In this document: positions 1-6,066 of the stretch, one piece after another
Numbering within the stretch: the first letter of the stretch is position 1
How the letters are laid out: every line of letters starts with the position of its first letter
Source of the DNA: Prevotellaceae bacterium
GTDB taxonomy: Bacteria > Bacteroidota > Bacteroidia > Bacteroidales > UBA932
NCBI GenBank assembly: GCA_031273485.1
Contig: JAISRS010000510.1
Coordinates: 1-13,261, forward strand
DNA: 13,261 nucleotides
Reading direction: 5' to 3'
Translations under genes and position numbers: made by a program
Notes under the pieces: generated by a model
Told to the model about the DNA's origin: nothing
Seen by the model: the letters and a program-made list of their open reading frames with translations, nothing else
The model's database searches: none

Positions 1-143
1 AGATAGACACCTGCCTTAACCCGTTTGACGATCCCTTCATCAACTAATTGGAGGAGTTGGTTGTAGGTAGCTTTGTCGGGTAATTGTTTTCTTGTGAGGT
101 ATCCTTTATGCTGATTGAAGAGTGTGTTGAGTGTCTGGTTCAT
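1..143 (-). CDS. AbiEi-like antitoxin / HTH regulator, N-terminal part
   Basis: The first 47 codons of a minus-strand gene are present; the rest lies off the left edge. The protein begins MNQTLNTLFNQHKGYLTR and continues KQLPDKATYNQLLQLVDEGI, then VKRVKAGVY. This matches the small N-terminal winged-HTH domain of AbiEi-family antitoxins: a helix, a 'GY.TR.QL' segment, a second helix, then 'G.I.RV..GVY'. In that family the HTH domain autorepresses the antitoxin-toxin operon by binding inverted repeats in its promoter, and a matching palindrome lies upstream here. The start is the ATG at 143-141, preceded by an A-rich leader. Whether a nucleotidyltransferase toxin (AbiEii) follows cannot be seen. 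A plain Bacteroidetes transcriptional regulator with the same domain is the alternative. Confidence 0.6.
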   Translation of the reverse strand, partial: MNQTLNTLFNQHKGYLTRKQLPDKATYNQLLQLVDEGIVKRVKAGVY

Positions 144-159
144 GCTTTTAATTTTATGA

Positions 160-191
160 CAAATCTACCGCTTTTATTTGAATAAGCGGTA
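160..191 (-). promoter_or_regulatory. Promoter and palindromic operator of the AbiEi-like gene
   Basis: Read on the minus strand, TAGATTTG (167-160) fits the Bacteroidetes -7 consensus TAnnTTTG and lies 16 nt before the ATG. A perfect 8-bp inverted repeat, TACCGCTT at 166-173 and AAGCGGTA at 184-191 with a 10-nt spacer, overlaps the upstream edge of this box. A repressor bound there would block polymerase, which agrees with autoregulation by AbiEi-type antitoxins. No good -33 TTTG is visible. Operator function is inferred from position and symmetry. Confidence 0.5.
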
Positions 192-203
192 ATATTTTCT
201 CGA

Positions 204-256
204 TTACTGTTTACTTTTCCTTTTTCCCATCACCTCATCAATGAGTGCCTCCCTCT
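204..256 (-). pseudogene. Possible C-terminal remnant of a LytTR-like protein fused to the repeat array
   Basis: On the minus strand, the frame that leaves repeat array 1 continues into KREALIDEVMGKRKSKQ and a TAA at 206-204. The last 32 bases resemble the 3' end of the LytTR pseudogene at 10725 (REAFIEEVMGKK), with roughly three quarters of positions identical by eye. No LytTR domain precedes it; the frame runs straight back into the 14-residue repeats. It may be the tail of a repeat-containing protein, or a short recombined gene end. The assignment is tentative. Confidence 0.25.
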
Positions 257-482
257 TTGAGGAACCTTTTTGCACTTCTGAGATAGAAAGTTTCACCTCC
301 GATATTCCCTTTTGTACCTTTAAGATCGGAAGTTCCATCTTTTATATGAATTGTTTAATCTTTAAGATAGGAAGTTCCCTCTTTGTGTTACCATTTTTAA
401 CCTTTAACATAGAAAGTTCCATCTTTTAGGTACTACTTTTAACCTTTGAGGTGGAGAGTGCCATTTTTGCGGTATTTCTTTG
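257..482. repeat. Left 42-bp tandem repeat array (five units plus a partial)
   Basis: Units start at 257, 299, 341, 383 and 425, each exactly 42 bp but divergent in sequence, followed by a partial unit at 467-482. The best conserved core is close to TTTAA-CTTT-AGATAG-AAAGTTCCATCT. The array stops abruptly after CGGTATTTCTTTG at 482 and continues as unrelated sequence. It shares unit order and long exact blocks with the array at 12791-13145 in the same orientation. Because 42 is a multiple of three, every frame is preserved along it. Read on the minus strand, one frame gives a 14-residue repeat of the form ELS-(I/T)-x-K-(V/I)-K-N-x-T-x-K, interrupted by TAA in two units. The function is unknown. 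Confidence 0.85.
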
Positions 483-530
483 AACCGGACCGAAAGTTTG
501 GCAGGTTTCTCTGCTGTGGGTTGTACCCAG

Positions 531-1181
531 TCAAAATTGCAATTCTTGTCCGCATTCGGCTTGTGGATGAACCGATAAACATTCTTGGTCTTTGAAGCCT
601 TGTATTTTCTGCTTATATTCTTCAAATATCGCCAACTCATCAATTTCTATGCGCCTTCGCTTACTCATTTCTAAAAAATCGATTTCTTTGTCTATGCCTA
701 AAAATTTGCGATTTAACAAATTTGCAGCAATACCCGTTGTACTGCTTCCTGTAAACGGGTCTAAAATCCACGCGTTGAGTTGGGTAGAAGACAAAATAAT
801 TCGAGACAGTACGCCCAATGGCTTTTGGGTAGGATGCTTCCCGCATGATTTTTCCCACGGAGCAATAGCAGGTAAATTCCAAACGTCTTTCATTTGTTTG
901 CCATCGTTGATTGCTTTCATTAATTCATAATTAAAATAATGCGGAACTTTTTTGTTTTTCCTCGCCCGGATAATTATTTCGGACGAATGAGTAAAACAGC
1001 GACATGCCGGATTTGGCGGCGGATCGGTTTTCACCCATGTAACAGCATTCAAAATCCTGAATTCCAATTCATTCGGCACCTGGGCAATGGAAAAAATATT
1101 GTGAAACGTTCCGCTTATCCAAACAGTGCCGTTGTCTTTGAGTTTACTACGCACTCCTTTCAACCATTGATAATCGGAGAA
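531..1181 (-). pseudogene. N6-adenine/N4-cytosine DNA methyltransferase, N-terminus lost
   Basis: This is the C-terminal three quarters of a beta-class N6_N4 DNA methyltransferase, closest by eye to the DpnA/MboI second-methylase type. Counting from the TTG at 1163, visible family blocks are NGTVWISGTFHNIF (11-24), the CRCFTHSSE region (54-62), the KQMKDVWNLPAIAPWEKSCG block (89-108), KHPTQKP (109-115) and the AdoMet motif DPFTGSSTTGIAA (135-147). Homology reaches upstream only to FSDYQWLKG (from 1181), then a TGA follows at 1193-1191. In this class the catalytic (D/N)PPY motif lies upstream of this block, so about 55-65 residues including the active site are missing. The 'TDPPPN' at 46-51 aligns with a different conserved block. 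Probably inactive, apparently through a deletion that joined it to the gene before it. Confidence 0.8.
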
Positions 1182-1441
1182 TCTACATAATCAATAACCC
1201 ATTTATTTGATTGGTAATGATTTAAAAACTCATCTTCTTTCCATCGTATGTTTTTTTCGTCAATACCTTCATCATAAATCTTACCTTTTTTGTAATAAAT
1301 GTAATGTGTAGCATTTAATCCGCGAAGTTTCAAATTAGCTTCAAAAACTTGAGGGCTATTTTCTTTTAATCTGTAAATTAATTGGTTTGTTGTGCAATAA
1401 TCAATCCGCGTTTTCGCTTCTTCACTTTGGAACTGTTTCAT
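1160..1441 (-). CDS. Hypothetical protein, 93 aa, probably 3'-truncated
   Basis: A reading frame begins with ATG at 1441 (MKQFQSEEAKTRIDY) 16 nt after the preceding gene and ends in DYVDSPIING. It is hydrophilic, with no signal peptide, membrane segment or recognised motif. Its last codons overlap the point where the truncated methylase resumes, in another frame. The natural C-terminus may therefore have been removed by the same deletion that removed the methylase N-terminus, leaving the final residues as read-through. It sits inside the RM cluster in the direction of transcription. I do not recognise the family. Confidence 0.5.
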   Translation of the reverse strand: MKQFQSEEAKTRIDYCTTNQLIYRLKENSPQVFEANLKLRGLNATHYIYYKKGKIYDEGIDEKNIRWKEDEFLNHYQSNKWVIDYVDSPIING

Positions 1442-1457
1442 AGTAATAGCCTTAAAA

Positions 1458-1790
1458 TCATATATCTTGTTTTAGCTTTTTCAATATTGAAAAAATATGG
1501 TCATTAAGACATCCACTTTCTTCAAAATGTTTTTCTTCATCTTCCCATAAATAATCAATTACTTTTCTGAGATTTTCCATATAATCCGGTTCGAAAATAG
1601 CGTAGCATTTTAATCTATCTTTTGAAAAGCCCGCATCTTCAATCCAAGTGCTATCTTTATATAAATTGGTCAATGCTTCTTCTTGGGTTGCTCCATATTC
1701 AAAGCCAATTACCTGCAGGTTTTCCATTTCAGCATCATTTGGAGAAATGGTGTATCCTTCGTCTGTATAAAAAATATATCGTGCCATCAT
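1458..1790 (-). CDS. Hypothetical acidic protein in the decayed RM locus, 110 aa
   Basis: The gene starts at tandem ATG codons (1790-1788 and 1787-1785) that overlap the TGA stop of the nuclease gene (1789-1787), the ATGA arrangement typical of translational coupling. The protein begins MMARYIFYTDEGYTISPNDA and contains GFEYGATQEEALTNLYKD and a WEDEEKHFEES stretch. It is soluble and acidic, without a motif I can assign. Tight coupling to the endonuclease suggests it belonged to the same operon, perhaps as an accessory or inhibitor. That role is inference from position only. Confidence 0.65.
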   Translation of the reverse strand: MMARYIFYTDEGYTISPNDAEMENLQVIGFEYGATQEEALTNLYKDSTWIEDAGFSKDRLKCYAIFEPDYMENLRKVIDYLWEDEEKHFEESGCLNDHIFSILKKLKQDI

Positions 1791-2521
1791 ATTAATTGTT
1801 TTACTTGTGATAACTCAAACATTTTCGCATGTTGATTGGCAATGTTGTCATAATTGACAAAAACAATACGCTTTTTTATGGGATTAAATATTGTCTTACT
1901 CATAATATCATCAAATTGTTTTTCGCGCGATGCTGCTGCAATGACATAAAAACATGCAAAGTAGTCTTGCAACTCAAAAAATTTCGTCAATGAATTTTGA
2001 ATATCGGATGAATGTTCTACTTCAAAAAAAGAATGCGGTAATTTACGTTCGTTAAACCGGACGACATCAATGGTTGTTGCTCGCCGCTGAATTTCAGGAT
2101 AGGTAAAATCGTAAATCTTACCTAATGTAACCAATTCTTTCAATGGCTTTTCTAAAAACAAACGATTTTTATCTTGTGGTGGAACACACGTTTGCAAACC
2201 TTTCATATTACCAATCTCAACAACTAATCCTTGATAATAGGAATGTGTGAACAATTCATCTTTCTTTTTATCTTGTGTTTCAAGTTGAAATTTTTTCAAA
2301 ACACTTTTTTCAGCTTCTTTTAGTGCCCAAAGTCCCGGCTATATTCTAAAAAACGCGTCATTCAATTGGACAATTCGTCTTACACTTGCCTGTGGCGATT
2401 TTGTCTTCCATGTGGAAAAATCAATTGATTTATTTAATTGTCCGAATGTTGCATATCCACCGTTTTGGCGCATTACTTCAATTACCTGTTCGATTTGCGT
2501 CTTCATATTATGCACAATCAT
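1787..2521 (-). pseudogene. Restriction endonuclease with N-terminal HARE-like HTH, nonsense mutation
   Basis: One reading frame is split by an amber codon (TAG, 2341-2339). The N-terminal part, from ATG at 2506 (or in-frame ATG at 2521), reads MKTQIEQVIEVMRQNGGYAT, then FGQLNKSIDFSTW, then ASVRRIVQLNDAFFRI. After the TAG it continues in frame with PGLWALKEAEKSV. This fits the HARE-HTH (HB1/ASXL/restriction endonuclease HTH) fold, where the stop replaces what is probably a Lys or Glu. The remaining ~180 residues contain TTIDVVRFNERKLPHSFFEV followed by EHSSDIQNSLTKFFELQDYF, a likely PD-(D/E)xK core (D, then E-x-E). The position between two methylases supports a restriction role. An internal TTG (2299) could restart translation of the nuclease part, but full-length protein requires suppression. 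Confidence 0.7.
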
Positions 2522-3131
2522 TTAGTGTTTGTTCAAAATCGCTCGTCAAAATTTCCACCTCTTGCAATAACTTACTGTCTGCGAGTAATGTGTTTTCATC
2601 GCAAATGGTTGGGTTTGTGTATTTCCCAAAGGGAACATTAAATAAACCTTTGCTGTTTACCCGATACGGACAGTTGAAACAGGTACGGTTAAGGAAAACA
2701 AACAGGGCGGTATTTTCAATATTATCAAGCGATTTGGTATTATACCGTTCTCGCATTTTAAGATAATATTCTTTTCGACTGCCTTCCGAATTTAATAACT
2801 GATATGCTTTTTGAATATTTTTGAGCAGTGCGATTAATTCGGAAACATTGTCTTTAACGGTTCGATAGGCATTTGTCAAATCGGGATTAATGTCATTGAT
2901 TACCGCTTTTTTGATAGTAGAAACATTTTCCAATATCCGGAACAGCACGGCACCACCACCGACAAACGGATCGACATAAGTGATGTCCGAACAACCGTAA
3001 ACCGCTTTCGGCAGTGACTTTTCAATAGAAGAAAGGAGTTGCCCCTTGCCTCCGACCCATTTGATAAACGGCTTTGCACCCAGTCGCGTGGCTTGCGAAT
3101 ATTGAATACCTGTATTTTTTCTATCTTTCAT
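2508..3131 (-). pseudogene. D12-class (Dam-type) adenine DNA methyltransferase, C-terminally truncated
   Basis: The gene starts at ATG 3131 under a clear promoter. It has the D12 signature PFIKWVGGKGQLL (21-33, AdoMet-binding motif X region), YVDPFVGGGAVLF (52-64, motif I), NDINPDLTNAYR (79-90) and FLNRTCFN-PYRVNSKG-FNVPFGKY (146-171). It ends at residue 207 (LTSDFEQTLNDCA), just where family members (about 270-290 aa) would enter the loop leading to the catalytic DPPY motif. That motif and the roughly 80 C-terminal residues are absent. The usual 'FNGLYRVN' reads FNCPYRVN, a further sign of relaxed selection. The TAA (2510-2508) lies 1 nt before the ATG (2506) of the nuclease gene. Almost certainly inactive. 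The original target may have been GATC-like, but I cannot prove this. Confidence 0.85.
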
Positions 3132-3135
3132 GGCA

Positions 3136-3178
3136 CAAAGATACTATTATTTTTCGGATTATTTTACATCGGTGTAAA
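3136..3178 (-). promoter_or_regulatory. Promoter of the decayed RM locus with a palindrome at the -33 position
   Basis: TATCTTTG (3143-3136, minus strand) matches TAnnTTTG perfectly and is followed after only 4 nt by the ATG of the D12 methylase, so the transcript would be leaderless or nearly so. A perfect palindrome, TTTACATCGGTGTAAA (3163-3178; 6-bp arms, 4-nt centre), sits about 20 nt upstream of the -7 box, where the -33 element belongs, and no TTTG is present there. It could be an operator for a controller protein or for one of the RM proteins. No controller gene is visible nearby. Confidence 0.55.
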
Positions 3179-3236
3179 TACTTGATTTTTATTATCTCTG
3201 CCAAACTGTTGTACTCTGCTTCCTGGGTATGCCTTG

Positions 3237-4028
3237 TTACCCGCAAAGATTTTGTGTCCGAAACCTCCCGCTGCGCAGACCGATGTCGAAAACACCCGAC
3301 AGGGTATCACCGTATTCGGCAGGGAAAGCACCCGTAAAAAAATCGGAATTACCCATCACCTGTGCACTCAATACCGTAAAAATACCTCTGCTAACACCGG
3401 TTATATCCTAAAAATGCGTCGGATTGGGTACTTCTACTCCCTCTAACCGCCAACTCAAAAACTGAGGTGAGTTCCCGCGAATGGCAATACCGTTGCTGTT
3501 CAAACTCCCGTCCACCCCTGCAAAGGCACTCACCAAACGCGCAAGATCGTCGTATCCGCCTGCATACCGGCTCGACTCCTCCACACTAAGCCATACTCCC
3601 TCCGGCAATTGCCATCGTATTAAGCGGCACACCCTTATTGACTTTCGGACGGACAATGACATCGTCCGACTCCTGCAATTTTTCCTTCAGGGAAATCTCC
3701 GGCACCACCTCCTTGACCGACGAAAGCAGTATCTCACGAATAACCGACGTTTCATATCCCATATGTCGCCTCAATATCATAACGTCCAACCGGCAGCTTT
3801 TCCACACGAAAATGTCCACTCGAATCACTACTGACTGTCCCCCCCCCTGTCCCCGGCTCGGCGTTCGATACGGTAATGGTTACAAGACATCGCCTGACCG
3901 GATGAACCGTCGGTAACTACCCCGCGGATAACACCGACTGGGCGGCTGTTCCGGGCAAACAGGGTTCCGGTAAGTAATATACAAAAGCTCCCAATGAATA
4001 TAAGCCCGATTCTCTTTTTATTTATCAT
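3237..4028 (-). pseudogene. TonB-dependent receptor remnant (signal peptide, CarboxypepD-like domain, part of plug)
   Basis: The start (ATG 4028) gives MINKKRIGLIFIGSFCILL, a signal peptide, then GVIRGVVTDGSSGQAM, the beginning of the carboxypeptidase-regulatory-like domain. The frame breaks near 3885 and continues in another frame as TVSSDSSGHFRVEKLPVGRY, breaks near 3757 into YETSVIREILLSSVKEVVPE, and breaks near 3591 into LSVEESSRYAGGYDDLARL. It then runs through AIRGNSPQFLSWRLEGVEVP, a TAG at 3410-3408, and DITGV to EYGDTLSGVFDIGLRSG near 3267. These are the plug segments of outer-membrane TonB receptors. At least three frameshifts, one nonsense codon and loss of the entire beta-barrel make it a clear pseudogene. 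A nine-C run at 3839-3847 lies in the remnant but does not cause a frameshift. Confidence 0.9.
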
Positions 4029-4209
4029 ATCTTTCAATTAAAATAATGGCGCAAAATCACACTGGTTTTAAAGTACACGGAGAGCACACTAACGTAATTA
4101 TTTTTTGCGACCAAACGGGGGATTTGATCGAAAAACAGAGTGGTTTTTGCGAAAAAACAAAGACTATGAGTAACGCTCGTTAAAAAGAATAGTTTTTTAG
4201 ATTAAAGGT

Positions 4210-4632
4210 TTATTGATATATCTTTATCTCCGATAATAATTTCGCTAATCGTTCGTTCTGTAGTTTGATATTTTTAATTTCACACTGCCAAATAACAATA
4301 ACATTCCAACCTCGTTTTTCCAATTCGACCATATCACGCTTATCCCGCTCAATATTTCCGCCGATCTTGTTTTTCCAAAATTCAATATTAGTTCCGGGTA
4401 AAGTCCCTCGTTTGCAAGTATGCCCGTGCCAGAAACAGCCATGTATGAAAATGGCGGTCTTATATTTCGGCAAGACAATATCCGGTTTGCCGGGTAGTTC
4501 TTTCACATTTTTCCTAAACCGAAAGCCATTGGCAAAAAGAAATTTACGTACCAAAATTTCCGGCTTGGTTTCTTTGCCGGAAATATGGGACATGATGTCG
4601 GAACGCTTTTGTTTGGAATAGATATCAGGCAT
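4210..4632 (-). CDS. vsr: Very short patch repair endonuclease Vsr
   Basis: The 140-aa protein is full length for Vsr, the endonuclease that nicks 5' of T in T:G mismatches produced by deamination of 5-methylcytosine. The residues fall at the same numbers as in E. coli Vsr: Glu25, Asp51 (GKPDIVLP), His64 and His69 (IHGCFWHGH), and the zinc ligands Cys66, His71, Cys73 and Cys117 (WQCE). The FW-NK-N-RD segment (85-98) is also conserved. The ATG (4632) is 2 nt after the stop of the nuclease gene, making this the last gene of the five-gene operon. Its natural partner is the operon's cytosine-5 methyltransferase. No frame damage is seen. Confidence 0.96.
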   Translation of the reverse strand: MPDIYSKQKRSDIMSHISGKETKPEILVRKFLFANGFRFRKNVKELPGKPDIVLPKYKTAIFIHGCFWHGHTCKRGTLPGTNIEFWKNKIGGNIERDKRDMVELEKRGWNVIVIWQCEIKNIKLQNERLAKLLSEIKIYQ

Positions 4633-4634
4633 TA

Positions 4635-6059
4635 TTAAAAATATCTTTGTTTAATTTTGTTGTGCCCCGCCAAATATCTTTCTAATTCAAGTTTGGAATA
4701 GTTTATTTTTGTATCGGTTTTCATTTTAGGATTTCTATTAAAACTGTCTAACATATCATAAAGTCCGCTATCAATTACTGCGTTTGTCATTATCATATAA
4801 CCGTCAGCTTCGTATTCCATTATAACATTTGAAACATTTTTCATAATGGATTTTGTCAAAGACGACGATTTCTGTAGCAATTTACATTGAACTATATATT
4901 TCTTTGCCGAATCTCCAGGTTGGGGCTTTGTATAGACAACCATATCTCTACCTCCATCTCGGGATTTTGATTTTCCCATTTTTCTGATGGTACTATTATC
5001 AAACCTAATATCATTATATATTATGTCATAGCATAGCTCCTCAAAAGATTCATCAGTAAGCAAATTCCAATCACAGGAAACCTCTCTTGAAAGTCCAAGC
5101 AAAATAGAGAATTTTTCTTTCAGCAAAGACGCCTCGTTATATAATTGTCGAATAGCATCCTCTCTAATAACCCGAAAATTGAAATATATAATAAAATATC
5201 CCGAATATGAAATTTTCACAGTGTCAATATTTTGGGAAATCTGAAATACAAAATCGGTATTTGAGACTCCTGTTGTTTTGTCAATAAAAGATATTGTTTC
5301 GTTAAAATTCGCTAAGCTATCGAAGTTAATAGCTGTAAAGTCATTTATTACAAGATTCCGAATAAGAGCCGCATCATTAAAAGTAATATTTTCTATTTTT
5401 GAATACTTTGATAACATTAAACTTACATCAACATCATTTTTTATTATCCAACAAAAAGAAGAAAGATAAACCGATTCTTTAGGTATATTCGGAAAATGGT
5501 TCTTCCAGAATCCATATTGCCATTCGGGATTTTTGTTAAAACAGGAAGATAAATATTCGTTTTCATCCTCTGTAAATTCGGATGCTATTTCATATATCCC
5601 CTGATTTACATAATTGGCATAATAATCTTCTATTTCATCTGAAAACTTGAAAGTGATTTGCTCTATATTATCTTCAAAATCTTGCAATTCAATCATTAAG
5701 TCTTCCATTAATTCTGTTGGAGGATCTGTTTCTTCAACTTTTAAAATTGAAACATAAACTAATGTTTTTGCTAAAAGAACAATATCATCTACATTAGGTG
5801 TCAGTGTGATAAATATTTGCGGTGGATATGTATTATAAACTCGTTCATAACTATTTAGTTTTGAGTATTGAAGTAATCTTTCTGTAATAAAAGCCATTTC
5901 CAAATGATCTTGCATTACATCTATACACGATTGACAACAGCCAATATAACTGTAGTGAGCCTTTACAATAAAACCATTTAAATTTCTATTGATAAATGAA
6001 ATTAGGCCTTCTTGTGAAATGTTGTTATCGGCAACGTGATGTAGTTCAATCGTATCCAT
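4635..6059 (-). CDS. Mrr-like PD-(D/E)xK restriction endonuclease with a large unknown N-terminus
   Basis: This 474-aa soluble protein has its recognisable domain in the last ~135 residues. A helix begins FEELCYDIIYNDI (from 339), then SRDGGRDMVVY (366-376) and YIVQCKLLQ (388-396), the Mrr-type D...QxK arrangement with Asp372 and Gln391/Lys393 as likely catalytic residues. The pattern is that of Mrr_cat restriction endonucleases, which often act on methylated or foreign DNA. The first ~330 residues match nothing I recognise. They include a Cys cluster GCCQSC (40-45), an acidic middle and probable beta-rich segments (FIIYFNFRVI), and could be a sensor or DNA-recognition module. It lies 7 nt after the receiver gene and 2 nt before vsr, so it is probably the operon's effector nuclease. 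Confidence 0.85.
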   Translation of the reverse strand: MDTIELHHVADNNISQEGLISFINRNLNGFIVKAHYSYIGCCQSCIDVMQDHLEMAFITERLLQYSKLNSYERVYNTYPPQIFITLTPNVDDIVLLAKTLVYVSILKVEETDPPTELMEDLMIELQDFEDNIEQITFKFSDEIEDYYANYVNQGIYEIASEFTEDENEYLSSCFNKNPEWQYGFWKNHFPNIPKESVYLSSFCWIIKNDVDVSLMLSKYSKIENITFNDAALIRNLVINDFTAINFDSLANFNETISFIDKTTGVSNTDFVFQISQNIDTVKISYSGYFIIYFNFRVIREDAIRQLYNEASLLKEKFSILLGLSREVSCDWNLLTDESFEELCYDIIYNDIRFDNSTIRKMGKSKSRDGGRDMVVYTKPQPGDSAKKYIVQCKLLQKSSSLTKSIMKNVSNVIMEYEADGYMIMTNAVIDSGLYDMLDSFNRNPKMKTDTKINYSKLELERYLAGHNKIKQRYF

Positions 6060-6066
6060 TTAAAAA

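Noticed and set aside
241..429. Plus-strand 62-aa frame across the left repeat array
   Set aside because: It follows from the 42-bp periodicity keeping any frame open. It has no promoter or family resemblance, and the minus-strand reading gives a more protein-like repeat.
257..482. Tandem array as a CRISPR
   Set aside because: There is no constant repeat with variable spacers: the whole 42-bp unit drifts together, and no cas genes are present.
592..930. Plus-strand 112-aa frame
   Set aside because: It is the antisense shadow of the methylase body, which has clear motifs on the minus strand.
1013..1030. DPPP in the truncated methylase as the catalytic DPPY motif
   Set aside because: It lies in the block KTDPPPNPACRCF, which is a separate conserved region in this class, downstream of where the catalytic motif belongs, and lacks the Tyr/Phe/Trp.
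3839..3847. Nine-C run as a phase-variation tract
   Set aside because: It sits in a pseudogene already broken at several other places and is itself in the correct frame with flanking conserved sequence.
4151..4200. Terminator after vsr
   Set aside because: Only a 5-bp ACTAT/ATAGT stem with a long weakly paired loop precedes the minus-strand T-run; it is too weak to call.
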